NCBI RefSeq assembly: GCF_902833045.1
Contig: NZ_CADFDU010000001.1
Span: 761,927 to 825,926 of the forward strand
Source of the DNA: Burkholderia sp. BCC0322
Lineage (GTDB): Bacteria > Pseudomonadota > Gammaproteobacteria > Burkholderiales > Burkholderiaceae
Direction of reading: 5' to 3'
Length of the DNA: 64,000 nucleotides
Shown: positions 51,586 through 60,371 of the stretch, piece by piece
Position numbering within the stretch: position 1 is the stretch's first letter
Layout: each line of letters starts with the position of its first letter
Translations under genes and position numbers: made by a program
The notes under the pieces: model-generated
Seen by the model: only the letters and a program-made list of their open reading frames with translations
Told to the model about the DNA's origin: nothing
Database searches by the model: none

Positions 51586-53934
51586 ATGGATGCTGCCACG
51601 CAACTGGCGCGCAGTGACGAGATCGCCGCGGAGATTGTCCACGTCCTGCAAAAGCGCACGCGGCACGCGCTGGAACAGTACGGGAAACGGTTGGGCGAAG
51701 CACTCGACGGCAGCGACAGCCCGAGCCGCGACCCGGGCGCCGCGCCCGTTGGCACGCTGTTCTCGCCGCTGAGCGCATGGCATTACGCGGTCGACGCCGT
51801 CCAGCGCTCGCTGCTGTTCTGGGACACGCTGCGCGAGCGCGGCACGCAATACGTCGAGCGCGCGGCCCAGGGGCTCAAGCCGGTGCTGCATTTCGACTAC
51901 GACGTCGTGCTCGACGGCCGGCAGTTCGAGCGGCCCGTCAATTACGCGCTCGTTCACATCCAGCCGCCGGACGGCGTGATCGTCGACGCCGCGAAGCGGC
52001 CTTACCTGATCATCGATCCGCGCGCGGGGCACGGCCCCGGTATCGGCGGCTTCAAGGACGATTCGCAAGTCGGCGTTGCGTTGCGCGCGGGGCATCCGGT
52101 GTACTTCGTCGTGTTCTTCCAGGCGCCCGAGCCCGGCCAGACGCTGCTCGACGTGTGCGCGGCGGAACAGGCGTTCGTCCGGAAAGTGCGGGAACTGCAT
52201 CCGGACAGCCTCAAGCCGGCCATCGTCGGCAACTGCCAGGGCGGCTGGGCCGCGATGATGCTCGCGAGTTCGTCGGCCGACGATACGGGCCCGATCGTCA
52301 TCAACGGCGCCCCGATGTCGTACTGGAGCGGCGCGTGGAGCGAGGGGCCCGGCGACAATCCGATGCGCTATGCCGGCGGCCTGCTCGGCGGCACCTGGCT
52401 CGCATCGTTCTCGTCGGACCTCGGCAACGGCAAGTTCGACGGCGCGTATCTCGTGCAGAACTTCGAGAACCTGAACCCGGCGAACACGTTGTGGGACAAG
52501 TATTACCACGTGTACGACAACATCGACACCGAGCCGCCGCGCTTCCTCGAGTTCGAGCGCTGGTGGGGCGGCTACTACCTGATGAACCGCGAAGAGATCG
52601 AATGGATCACGCGCAACCTGTTCATCGGCAACAAGCTCTGGTCCGGCGAGGTGCGGGACGGGGCGGGCAAGGCGTTCGACCTGCGCGAGATCCGCTCGCC
52701 GATCATCCTGTTCGCGTCGATGGGCGACAACATCACGCCGCCGCAGCAGGCGTTCAACTGGGTCGCGGACATCTACGGCAGCACGGAGGAGATCAAGTCG
52801 CGCGGGCAGGTCATCATCGGGTTGATGGAGGAGGATGTCGGGCATCTCGGCATCTTCGTGTCGGGCAAGGTCGCGAAGAAGGAGCACGCGCAGATCGTCA
52901 GCGTGCTGGATGCCGTCGAAACGCTGCCGCCGGGCCTTTATGCGATGTCGATCGAGGAGGTGAAAGGCGCCGACGGGAAGGTCGCGTACGACGTCACCTT
53001 CGCCGAGCACCGTCTCGAAGAGATCGCGCAATACTTCAACCGCTTCGGGCGCAAGGACGAACAGGCGTTCGCGGCCGTCGCCGAGCTGTCCGAATTCACG
53101 CAGCGCGCGTATGAACTGTTCATGCAGCCGTTCGTGCAGCAGGCATCGAACGAGACCACGGCACAACTGTTGCGCGATTTTCATCCGCTGCGCTTTCAGC
53201 GCTGGGCGTTTTCGGACCTGAATCCGTGGCTGCGCTGGCTGAAGCCGGCCGCCGACACGGTCAAGGCGAACCGCCGGCCGGCCGGCGATATCGAGCCGTG
53301 GCGCAGGCTCGAGCGTCGCGGCTCGGACATCATCAGCGCGTCGCTCGACTATTTCCGCGCGATTCGCGATGCGGGCACCGAGGCGCTGTTCTTCACGCTG
53401 TACACGCAGCCGTTCATGCTGCGTTTCGCGGAGCAGTATCGCGACCGTCACGCTGCTTCGCCGGCGGCGAAGGATCCCCGCGACCTGCCGTTCGTGAAGG
53501 AGGCGCTCGCGTCGATCGACCGGGGCGGCTACACCGAAGCAGTGGCGCGCGCAGCGTTCCTGCTCGAGCGCAGCGGCGAGCCGTTTCCGCTGGCGCAGCT
53601 TGCGACCGAGCGCGAACTCGCCGAAACCTACGCCGAATACCTTCCGGAACTGCCGCCCGACCAGTGGCGGCGCATCTACGGCGAGCAGGAGATCATCGCG
53701 ACGTACGCGTCGCAACAGGCCATCGCCACGCTGCCGGCCCTGCTTGCCCGGCCAGAGGATCGCCGGCGGCTGCTGACGTTGCTGGACAAGCTGCTGGGCG
53801 ATCCGCGCGTGCAAAGCGCGGCGGTGAGCGAGCAACAGTGGGCGGCCCTGCAACGCATCCGCGCGGTGCTGGGTGCGCCGCCCGCGAAGCGGCCGGCCAA
53901 GGGGCCGGTCGCGGCCCTCGATCGTGTGCAGTGA
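51586..53934 (+). CDS. DUF3141 poly(3-hydroxyalkanoate) synthase-like protein
   Basis: A 782-aa protein whose central part resembles PhaC: FRLs of the alpha/beta fold lead to the nucleophile C217 in VGNCQGGWAAMM, in the G-x-C-x-G box used by PHA synthases. NAPMSYWSG and GQVIIGLMEEDVGHLGIF, with candidate acid and His, follow. It is longer than PhaC, with extra helical N- and C-terminal parts. DUF3141 proteins commonly sit with phosphotransacetylase and acetate kinase. It is 61 bp after fabI; polymer synthesis or acyl transfer is inferred. Confidence 0.82.
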   Translation: MDAATQLARSDEIAAEIVHVLQKRTRHALEQYGKRLGEALDGSDSPSRDPGAAPVGTLFSPLSAWHYAVDAVQRSLLFWDTLRERGTQYVERAAQGLKPVLHFDYDVVLDGRQFERPVNYALVHIQPPDGVIVDAAKRPYLIIDPRAGHGPGIGGFKDDSQVGVALRAGHPVYFVVFFQAPEPGQTLLDVCAAEQAFVRKVRELHPDSLKPAIVGNCQGGWAAMMLASSSADDTGPIVINGAPMSYWSGAWSEGPGDNPMRYAGGLLGGTWLASFSSDLGNGKFDGAYLVQNFENLNPANTLWDKYYHVYDNIDTEPPRFLEFERWWGGYYLMNREEIEWITRNLFIGNKLWSGEVRDGAGKAFDLREIRSPIILFASMGDNITPPQQAFNWVADIYGSTEEIKSRGQVIIGLMEEDVGHLGIFVSGKVAKKEHAQIVSVLDAVETLPPGLYAMSIEEVKGADGKVAYDVTFAEHRLEEIAQYFNRFGRKDEQAFAAVAELSEFTQRAYELFMQPFVQQASNETTAQLLRDFHPLRFQRWAFSDLNPWLRWLKPAADTVKANRRPAGDIEPWRRLERRGSDIISASLDYFRAIRDAGTEALFFTLYTQPFMLRFAEQYRDRHAASPAAKDPRDLPFVKEALASIDRGGYTEAVARAAFLLERSGEPFPLAQLATERELAETYAEYLPELPPDQWRRIYGEQEIIATYASQQAIATLPALLARPEDRRRLLTLLDKLLGDPRVQSAAVSEQQWAALQRIRAVLGAPPAKRPAKGPVAALDRVQ

Positions 53935-53953
53935 CGGACGGCAAGGAATCGCA

Positions 53954-54892
53954 ATGGAAACCCGACACGAGAAATATCACCGCCTCATCGAACACTGCCG
54001 GACGCTGGCGCCGATGCCGACGGCCGTCGTGCATCCGTGCGATCGAAGCTCGCTCGAGGGGGCGCTGGAGGCGGCGCGCAAGCGGCTGATCGCACCGATC
54101 CTGGTCGGCCCGCGCGCACGTATCGAAGCGACCGCCGCGCAGTGCGGGCTGTCGATCGCCGATCACGAGATCGTCGATGCGCCGTACAGCGAGGCGTCGG
54201 CGGCCGCGGCGGTGCGGCTCGTTCGCGACGGGCGGGCGGCCGCGCTGATGAAGGGCAGCCTGCACACCGACGAGCTCATGGCCGAAGTGGTGCGTCACGA
54301 TGCCGGATTGCGCACCGGCCGGCGCATCAGCCATTGCTTCGTCATGGACGTGCCCGCGCACGCCGATCCGCTGATCGTGACCGACGCGGCGATCAACATC
54401 GCGCCGACGCTCGAGGAAAAGGTCGACATCCTGCAGAACGCGATCGATCTTGCGCATGCGCTGGCGTTTCCGCAGGTGTACGTGGCGATCCTGTCGGCGA
54501 TGGAGACGGTCAACCCGAAAGTGCCGTCGACGCTCGAAGCCGCCGCGCTGTGCAAGATGGTGGACCGGCGGCAGATTACCGGCGCGCTCGTCGACGGTCC
54601 TCTTGCGCTCGACAACGCGATCGACCCCGAGGCCGCGCGCATCAAGCAGATCGATTCGCCGGTGGCCGGGCATGCGAACGTGCTGATGGTGCCGGACCTC
54701 GAAGCCGGCAACATGCTCGCCAAGAGCCTGTCGTTCCTCGCGGGCGCGGACGCGGCGGGGATCGTGCTCGGCGCGCGCGTGCCGATCATCCTGACGAGTC
54801 GCGCCGATTCGTTGATCACCCGGCTGGCTTCATGCGCGGTCGCGATGCGCGTCGCGTACGTGCAGCGTGAAGCGGCCACGCGTGCGGGGTGA
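53954..54892 (+). CDS. phosphate acetyl/butyryltransferase
   Basis: A 312-aa member of the PTA/PTB family, which swaps CoA for phosphate on acetyl- or butyryl-CoA. It shows LIAPILVGPRARIEATAA, AALMKGSLHTDELMAEV, HCFVMDVP and GHANVLMVPDLEAGNMLAKSL. It is shorter than the two-domain Pta, as for the PTB-like group. AAGGA precedes ATG 53954. Acetate kinase follows 4 bp later, so the pair makes acyl phosphate and then ATP. Confidence 0.92.
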   Translation: METRHEKYHRLIEHCRTLAPMPTAVVHPCDRSSLEGALEAARKRLIAPILVGPRARIEATAAQCGLSIADHEIVDAPYSEASAAAAVRLVRDGRAAALMKGSLHTDELMAEVVRHDAGLRTGRRISHCFVMDVPAHADPLIVTDAAINIAPTLEEKVDILQNAIDLAHALAFPQVYVAILSAMETVNPKVPSTLEAAALCKMVDRRQITGALVDGPLALDNAIDPEAARIKQIDSPVAGHANVLMVPDLEAGNMLAKSLSFLAGADAAGIVLGARVPIILTSRADSLITRLASCAVAMRVAYVQREAATRAG

Positions 54893-54896
54893 CGCC

Positions 54897-56075
54897 ATGG
54901 CAGACGTGATTCTGGTGTTGAATGCCGGCTCGTCGAGCATCAAGTTTTCCGCATTCGACGTGCAGGGCGACACGCTCGGGCTGATCGTGCACGGTGAGGT
55001 CGACGGCCTGTATACGGCCACCGCGCACTTCAGCGCCGTCGACCGTCACGCGGAACGTCACGAGCAGCAATGGGGCGGCGGCGATACGTTTGGCCATCAC
55101 GAAGGGCTCGCGCAGATCGCCGCGTTCCTGGAGGCGCATCGGGAAGGGCATCGTCTCGCGGCGGTGGGCCATCGCGTCGTGCACGGCGGGCAACGCTTCA
55201 GCGGCCCGGTGCGCATCACGCCCGCGATCGTGGCCGAACTGGAAAAGCTCACCCCGCTCGCGCCGCTGCATCAACCGCACAACCTGACGCCGATTCGCAT
55301 CCTCGCAACGGTGCGGCCCGGTATCGAGCAGGTGGCCTGCTTCGACACGGCGTTCCACTGCACGCAGCCCGCGGTGGCCCAGGCGTTCGCGCTGCCGGAG
55401 TCGATCACCAGCCGGGGCGTGCGCCGCTACGGCTTCCACGGGCTCTCGTACGAGTACATCGCGAGCGTGCTGCCCGACATCGCGCCTCAGGCGGCGCGCG
55501 GGCGCACGGTCGTCGCCCACCTTGGCAACGGCGCGAGCATGTGTGCGCTCGTGGCGGGCAAGAGCGTCGCGAGCACGATGGGGTTCACGGCGGTCGACGG
55601 ACTGCCGATGGGCACGCGTTGCGGCAACCTGGACCCGGGCGTCGTGCTGTTCCTGATGGAAGAACTCGGGATGGACGTGCGCGCCGTCGAGGATCTGCTG
55701 TACCGGCGCTCCGGCCTGCTTGGCGTGTCCGGCATATCGAGCGACATGCGCACCCTGCTCGCGAGCGACGATCCACGCGCGCGCTTCGCGATCGAGCTGT
55801 ACGTCTACCGCATCGCGCGCGAACTCGGCTCGCTTGCCGCCGCCATGGAAGGCATCGACGCCATCGTCTTCACGGCGGGGATCGGCGAGCACGCGGCGGC
55901 GATTCGCGAAGGGGTGATGCGCCGCGCGGCCTGGCTCGGCGTCGAGATCGATGTCGACGCGAACCATGCCGGCGGGCCGCTCATCACGACGGCGTCGAGT
56001 CGCGTACCGGCGTGGGTGATTCCGACCAACGAAGAACTGATGATCGCGCACCATACGCGCGAGCTGATCCGGTGA
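54897..56075 (+). CDS. ackA: acetate kinase
   Basis: A 392-aa AckA-type kinase with the ASKHA signature LVLNAGSSSIKFSAFD, plus VGHRVVHGG, FDTAFH and RRYGFHGLSYEYI, and GNGASMCALVAGKSVASTMG. The C-terminal VFTAGIGEHAAAIRE and PTNEELMIAHHT complete the fold. It forms ATP from acyl phosphate, useful in fermentation under low oxygen. ATG 54897 follows the PTB stop by 4 bp, with GCGGGGTGA upstream. Confidence 0.95.
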   Translation: MADVILVLNAGSSSIKFSAFDVQGDTLGLIVHGEVDGLYTATAHFSAVDRHAERHEQQWGGGDTFGHHEGLAQIAAFLEAHREGHRLAAVGHRVVHGGQRFSGPVRITPAIVAELEKLTPLAPLHQPHNLTPIRILATVRPGIEQVACFDTAFHCTQPAVAQAFALPESITSRGVRRYGFHGLSYEYIASVLPDIAPQAARGRTVVAHLGNGASMCALVAGKSVASTMGFTAVDGLPMGTRCGNLDPGVVLFLMEELGMDVRAVEDLLYRRSGLLGVSGISSDMRTLLASDDPRARFAIELYVYRIARELGSLAAAMEGIDAIVFTAGIGEHAAAIREGVMRRAAWLGVEIDVDANHAGGPLITTASSRVPAWVIPTNEELMIAHHTRELIR

Positions 56076-56108
56076 CGGGCGGACGAACGAACAGAGAAAG
56101 GAGCCGTC

Positions 56109-56363
56109 ATGGCCGAACTGTTGCTGGTCAATGTCGAGGAACACGCACGCGACGACGAGGTCGGCGCGTTCCTGACGCAGTATGGATTCCCGCGGTTCGA
56201 TGCGATCGAGCGCGTGCCGGCCGGGATTGGCAACCCGGTCGCGCTGCTCAGCTTCAGTACGCTGTCGTCGGTGGCGCTCTACACGCTGCGCGCACGGATC
56301 GACCACATTTCGTGGCGGGGGCGGTCGATTCGTGCCCATATCCTGCCGGACCGGAAGGACTGA
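56109..56363 (+). CDS. small conserved-type hypothetical protein at the end of the ackA operon
   Basis: An 84-aa protein with an AAAGGAGC ribosome site, 33 bp after ackA. The sequence alternates helices and strands (EEHARDDEVGAFLTQYGF, then ISWRGRSIRAHILPDR) and ends basic. It could be a small RNA- or ligand-binding domain. No family recognised, but its consistent operon position argues for a role with the acyl-phosphate enzymes. Confidence 0.7.
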   Translation: MAELLLVNVEEHARDDEVGAFLTQYGFPRFDAIERVPAGIGNPVALLSFSTLSSVALYTLRARIDHISWRGRSIRAHILPDRKD

Positions 56364-56633
56364 ACGGCCTCGTGTGCCTGGGTGGCTCGAGTGGTGAATG
56401 CGGGTCGACTCGCCCGCCAATGCGCGTTTCCAGCACGATTTTTGAATCGTCGTGTGTCGTGTTCGCGCACAGATACGTTGGGATACAAAGCCTCCAGAGG
56501 CCTTGGGTATAAATCCGGTGAAGCGATTCGCGCGGCAGCGCGGTGCCCTGCGCCGCCGCTGCGAACGCCGATTCCCGAGCGGCCGCACGCGCCGCGGGGC
56601 CCCTTCTTAGCGATCGACACTGGAGAACGAGTC

Positions 56634-57677
56634 ATGCCTGATACCGTGAACACCCGCCGCCGCCTGATCCTTGGTACGACGCTGGCGAGCCTGAGCCTCG
56701 CCGACCTCGGGTTCAGCGCCCTTGCGCATGCGCAGTCGGCACCCGACGCGGCGCCTGCGAAGCGCTCGGCCGGCGTCGCGTCGCTGGGCACGATCCACCA
56801 GATCGACGCGGGCGTGCTCAACGTCGGGTATGCGGACCTCGGGCCGCAGAACGGCCCCGTCGTGTTCCTGCTGCACGGCTGGCCGTACGACATCTACAGC
56901 TACGCGGAAGTCGCGCCGCTGCTCGTCGCGGCCGGCTATCGCGTGATCGTGCCGTACCTGCGCGGCTACGGGTCGACGACGTTCCGCTCGGCCGACACGG
57001 TGCGCAACGGCCAGCAGGCCGTCACGGCTGTCGACATCATCGCGCTGATGGACGCGCTGAAGATCGACCGCGCGGTGTTCGGCGGCTACGACTGGGGCGC
57101 GCGCACGGCCGACATCATCGCGGCGCTGTGGCCGCAGCGGGTGAAGGCGCTGGTATCGGTGAGCGGCTACCTGATCGGCAGCCAGGAGGCGAACCGCAAG
57201 CCGCTGCCGCCGCAGGCCGAGTTCCAGTGGTGGTATCAGTTCTACTTCACGACCGAGCGCGGCGCGCTGGGCTACGCGGCGAACCGCGACGCGTTCAACA
57301 AGCTGATCTGGCAACTCGCGTCGCCGAAGTGGCCGTTCTCCGACGAAACCTACGCACGCTCGGCCGCGTCGTTCCAGAACCCGGATCACGTCGCCGTCGT
57401 GATCCACAACTATCGCTGGCGCCTCGGGCTCGCGAAGGGCGAGGCGCAGTACGACGACATCGAGCGGCGTCTTGCCGCCGCGCCCGCGATTACGGTGCCG
57501 ACGATCACGATGGAAGGCGACGCGAACGGTGCGCCGCATCCTGAACCGGCCGCGTATGCGAAGAAGTTCACGGGCAAGTACCAGCACCGGACGATCACCG
57601 GCGGCATCGGCCACAACCTGCCGCAAGAAGCGCCGCAAGCGTTCGCGGAGGCGATCCTGCAGGTGGAGCACCTGTGA
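56634..57677 (+). CDS. exported alpha/beta hydrolase (epoxide hydrolase-like)
   Basis: A 347-aa protein with a twin-arginine-like signal (NTRRRLILGTTLASL) and an alpha/beta hydrolase domain. The nucleophile is Asp in FGGYDWGARTADI, as in epoxide hydrolases and haloalkane dehalogenases, and the His is in TGGIGHNLPQEAPQ. FLLHGWPYDIYSYAE forms the oxyanion part. GGAG precedes ATG 56634. Its stop overlaps the cytochrome P460 start, so both periplasmic proteins are likely translated together. Confidence 0.88.
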   Translation: MPDTVNTRRRLILGTTLASLSLADLGFSALAHAQSAPDAAPAKRSAGVASLGTIHQIDAGVLNVGYADLGPQNGPVVFLLHGWPYDIYSYAEVAPLLVAAGYRVIVPYLRGYGSTTFRSADTVRNGQQAVTAVDIIALMDALKIDRAVFGGYDWGARTADIIAALWPQRVKALVSVSGYLIGSQEANRKPLPPQAEFQWWYQFYFTTERGALGYAANRDAFNKLIWQLASPKWPFSDETYARSAASFQNPDHVAVVIHNYRWRLGLAKGEAQYDDIERRLAAAPAITVPTITMEGDANGAPHPEPAAYAKKFTGKYQHRTITGGIGHNLPQEAPQAFAEAILQVEHL

Positions 57678-58219
57678 TGCGGGCATGCGTGGGCGTGGTG
57701 CGGCGCACCGCGCGCCGCGTGTTCGTCGCGGGCGTGCTGGTGGCCGGCGCGGGGTTGGCGAGCGGCCCGGCCGCGTTGGCCGAGCAGCCGAAGCCGGCTG
57801 CCGCCGCGTCGCCGATCTACGGCGTGACGATTCCGCCCGGCTACCGGAAGTGGGAAATGGTCGCGCCGGCCGAAGAGGCCGCGCCGCTCGATGAGCTGCG
57901 CGTGGTGCTCGGCAACCCCGTCGCGATCCGTGCGCTCGAACAGGCGACGCTGCCGTTCCCGGACGGCACGATCCTCGTGAAGCTCGCGTACAAGCGCAAG
58001 CAGTCCGACGCGTTTCCACCTGCGACGGTGCCGGGCCAGGCGACGACCGTCCAGGTGATGGTGAAGGACTCGCGCCGCTATGCATCGACGGGCGGCTGGG
58101 GGTTCGGGCGCTTCATCAACGGCGTGCCGGCCGATATCGGCCAGCATCAGACGTGCTTCGCGTGCCACGAGGCGCGTGTGAAGAACCACGATGACGTGTT
58201 CACACGGCTGGCGCCGTGA
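57677..58219 (+). CDS. cytochrome P460-family protein
   Basis: A 180-aa protein with a signal peptide (cleavage near AALAEQ, residue about 37) and a single c-type heme motif, CFACH, near the C-terminus. PIYGVTIPPGYRKWEM and LRVVLGNPVAIRA match the P460/monoheme family. Such proteins are linked to hydroxylamine, nitric oxide or unknown periplasmic oxidations. ATG 57677 overlaps the hydrolase stop; the partner suggests a periplasmic oxidation or detoxification pair (inference). Confidence 0.88.
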   Translation: MRACVGVVRRTARRVFVAGVLVAGAGLASGPAALAEQPKPAAAASPIYGVTIPPGYRKWEMVAPAEEAAPLDELRVVLGNPVAIRALEQATLPFPDGTILVKLAYKRKQSDAFPPATVPGQATTVQVMVKDSRRYASTGGWGFGRFINGVPADIGQHQTCFACHEARVKNHDDVFTRLAP

Positions 58220-58523
58220 CGCGCGTGGCGTGATGTGTTCGACGCGAAAGGCGTGCCGTGCGTGGCACGCCTTTTTTCATGGCGGGTGAGCTTTGGGGGA
58301 GCACATCGGCAGACGGGGCCGTGAACGATGCGGCAGCCCGGTTTGTATCGCACTGTATCTGCGGCCGCGCCTGAAAAACTGGCATGCAGAAAGCACCGGT
58401 TTCGGAAACATGGCAGATACGTGCGCGGGTTCTACTGTCGACATGCAGGAAACGTTCGATGCCAGACGATCTGGATCGGATGCCGAATGATCGACTGACC
58501 TACTTCCTTCAAGGAGAACCCTC
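58220..58523. other. intergenic region, 304 bp
   Basis: It holds the terminator at 58250-58277. Downstream sequence lacks a gene and probably contains the promoter of the DUF4148 gene. Confidence 0.5.
58250..58277 (+). terminator. intrinsic terminator after cytochrome P460
   Basis: GGCGTGCC (58250-58257) pairs with GGCACGCC (58264-58271), six-base loop, then six T. Confidence 0.88.
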
Positions 58524-58850
58524 ATGAAAGCCGCTCGAATCCTCGCCGTCGCCGTCCTCGCCGCCATCCCCGCATTGTCGTTCGCCGATACCGGCCACGG
58601 CCTCACGCGTGCCGACGTGCGCGCCGAACTCGTCCGCCTGGAGCAGGCCGGCTACAACCCGGCCCGCAGTGAACCGCATTACCCGGAAGACGTCGCCGCC
58701 GCGCTGCAGGTCGCGCGTTCCGACCAGAACGGCCCGTCGAAGTCGCAGGGCGACAACATGGCCGACGCATCGACGCCTGTCGGCCATCGCGGCGCGACGC
58801 AAGCGCCCGCCGCACCGAATGCCGCCGACAACTTGTACGCGCATTCGTGA
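58524..58850 (+). CDS. DUF4148 exported protein
   Basis: A 108-aa Burkholderiales-type protein with a signal peptide (ILAVAVLAAIPALSFAD) and the DUF4148 pattern LTRADVRAELVRLEQAGYNP, then HYPEDVAAAL. The AAGGAGA site lies 8 bases before the ATG. Function unknown; many paralogues occur in this group. The hydrolase gene at 58934 follows closely. Confidence 0.92.
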   Translation: MKAARILAVAVLAAIPALSFADTGHGLTRADVRAELVRLEQAGYNPARSEPHYPEDVAAALQVARSDQNGPSKSQGDNMADASTPVGHRGATQAPAAPNAADNLYAHS

Positions 58851-58933
58851 TGCGCTGCCGCGCTTGCCGTCGGCGGGCGCGGCCACCCCTTCAGCACTTC
58901 GGTGAAAAACACAGCAGAACAAGGAGCATGACG

Positions 58934-59725
58934 ATGGCCGGTTTGATGAAACGCGTTCTGGTATCCGCCGCGGTGGTCGGCGGACTGTTCGGTGCGGCGG
59001 CGGCGCAGGCCGCGCCGAAAGAAGACCTGAAGGGCACGAACGTCGTGCTCGTGCACGGCGCGTTCGCCGACGGGTCGAGCTGGAGCCGCGTGATTCCGCT
59101 GCTCGAGGCGCGCGGGCTGCACGTGGTGTCGGTGCAGAATCCGTTGAGCTCGCTCGCGGACGATGCGGCCGCGACGAAACGCACGATCGACGCGCAGCAG
59201 GGGCCGGTCGTGCTGGTCGGCCATTCATGGGCCGGTGTCGTGATCAGCGAGGCGGGCAACGACGACAAGGTGAAGTCGCTCGTGTACGTCGCCGCGTTCG
59301 CGCCCGACAACGGCCAATCGATCGCCGACGTCACGCAGGGGCTGCCGGCGCCCGCCTGGGCCGGTGAACTGCGCAAGGACGCGGGCGGTTTCGCGACGCT
59401 GTCGGACAAGGCGATCGCGCAGGATTTCGCGCCGGACCTGGCGCCCGCGCAGCAGCGCATCGTCGCGGCGACCCAGGGGCCGTGGTATGGCGGTTGCATC
59501 TCGGAGAAGGTCACGCAGGCCGCGTGGCATGCGAAGCCGTCGACGTTCGTCGTCGCGACGCAGGACAGGATGATCGACCCGACGCTGCAGGAATCGATGG
59601 CGAAGCGGATCGGCGCGACGGTCGCGCGCGTGAACGGCAGCCATGTGTCGATGCTGAGCCAGCCGAAAGCCGTGGCCGATGCGATCATCGCGGCCGCGGA
59701 GCGTGTGAAGCAGGATGCGCAGTGA
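58934..59725 (+). CDS. exported alpha/beta hydrolase
   Basis: A 263-aa protein with a signal peptide (MAGLMKRVLVSAAVVGG, cleavage after QAA). The alpha/beta hydrolase core has VVLVHGAFADGSSWSRVIPL, the nucleophile Ser in VLVGHSWAGVVI and the His in VNGSHVSMLSQP. ATG 58934 is chosen because AAGGAGC lies 7 bases before it; ATG 58928 would be too close to that site. It resembles salicylate-esterase/hydroxynitrile-lyase-like hydrolases. Confidence 0.88.
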   Translation: MAGLMKRVLVSAAVVGGLFGAAAAQAAPKEDLKGTNVVLVHGAFADGSSWSRVIPLLEARGLHVVSVQNPLSSLADDAAATKRTIDAQQGPVVLVGHSWAGVVISEAGNDDKVKSLVYVAAFAPDNGQSIADVTQGLPAPAWAGELRKDAGGFATLSDKAIAQDFAPDLAPAQQRIVAATQGPWYGGCISEKVTQAAWHAKPSTFVVATQDRMIDPTLQESMAKRIGATVARVNGSHVSMLSQPKAVADAIIAAAERVKQDAQ

Positions 59726-59779
59726 GTGAGAGCGGCGCCGTATGGCGCCGCGAATCGTGCACCCGCGCAACGTCGATGG

Positions 59780-60109
59780 TTAGTCGCTCGATTGAATCGT
59801 GGCTGCCGTCGGAATGTTGGTATTTCCGTCCGAAACACCAGGCATGACGGAAATATGACTGGGGTGAAAGTTGGCGACACACGAGAAACCGACACTCGTG
59901 TTGTTGAGAGTCGTCATTGAAACATCGGTCGCTTGCCTGTGCAGCGAGGTTTTTGTCCACGGCGCCCCAGACGATGCCGTGCATGCCTCGTTACCCGTGA
60001 CCGATGTACAGGAATGCTCAGGAACGTCTGCGCATGCACCGGTGATGCGGGCAGCAGCAGTGGAGTCGACAGAAGTGTCGAGATTCATTCTACTTGGGGC
60101 TTTGTTCAC
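59780..60109 (-). CDS. possible hypothetical protein
   Basis: A 109-aa frame opening at GTG, with AGAGG about 10 bases upstream; an internal ATG at about codon 8 is an alternative. The sequence is Ser/Thr-rich with several cysteines (VPEHSCTSVTGNEACTA) and no clear signal peptide. Codon third positions are less G/C-biased than in neighbouring genes, so it may be spurious or acquired. It fills most of an otherwise empty 646-bp interval (59726-60371). Confidence 0.3.
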   Translation of the reverse strand: MNKAPSRMNLDTSVDSTAAARITGACADVPEHSCTSVTGNEACTASSGAPWTKTSLHRQATDVSMTTLNNTSVGFSCVANFHPSHISVMPGVSDGNTNIPTAATIQSSD

Positions 60110-60223
60110 TCAACGTTGACCTCTAAAGTTACTTCAAGGTAGTGGTCGAAGCCGGTCCGCGGGCCTCGGGGTTGCACTGAGGCTCGATTCGGCCACGAAC
60201 GGCCAATCCCCCGAAATATCCTC

Positions 60224-60251
60224 AGGCCGCTTCGATCGACAAAGCGGCCTT
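60224..60251 (+). terminator. hairpin, possible terminator
   Basis: GGCCGCTT (60225-60232) pairs with AAGCGGCC (60242-60249); only three T follow. It lies in the gap between the exported hydrolase and the convergent LysR gene, so it may serve either strand weakly. Confidence 0.45.
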
Positions 60252-60371
60252 TCATCAATGCAATGATCAAGCGGTGCGCGTCACGGCAAACGCGTCTGCC
60301 GCTGCTACCGTGTGCAGCACGTCACACAACAGCTGAGGGCGGGCAGCCAGCCGTTCAGCTCGTCGAAGCCA

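Noticed and set aside
51562-53853. 763-codon minus-strand frame over DUF3141
   Set aside because: Shadow frame opposite a gene with recognisable PhaC-like motifs.
59871-60119. 82-aa plus-strand frame
   Set aside because: It overlaps the slightly more plausible minus-strand frame and lacks a ribosome site; neither is certain.
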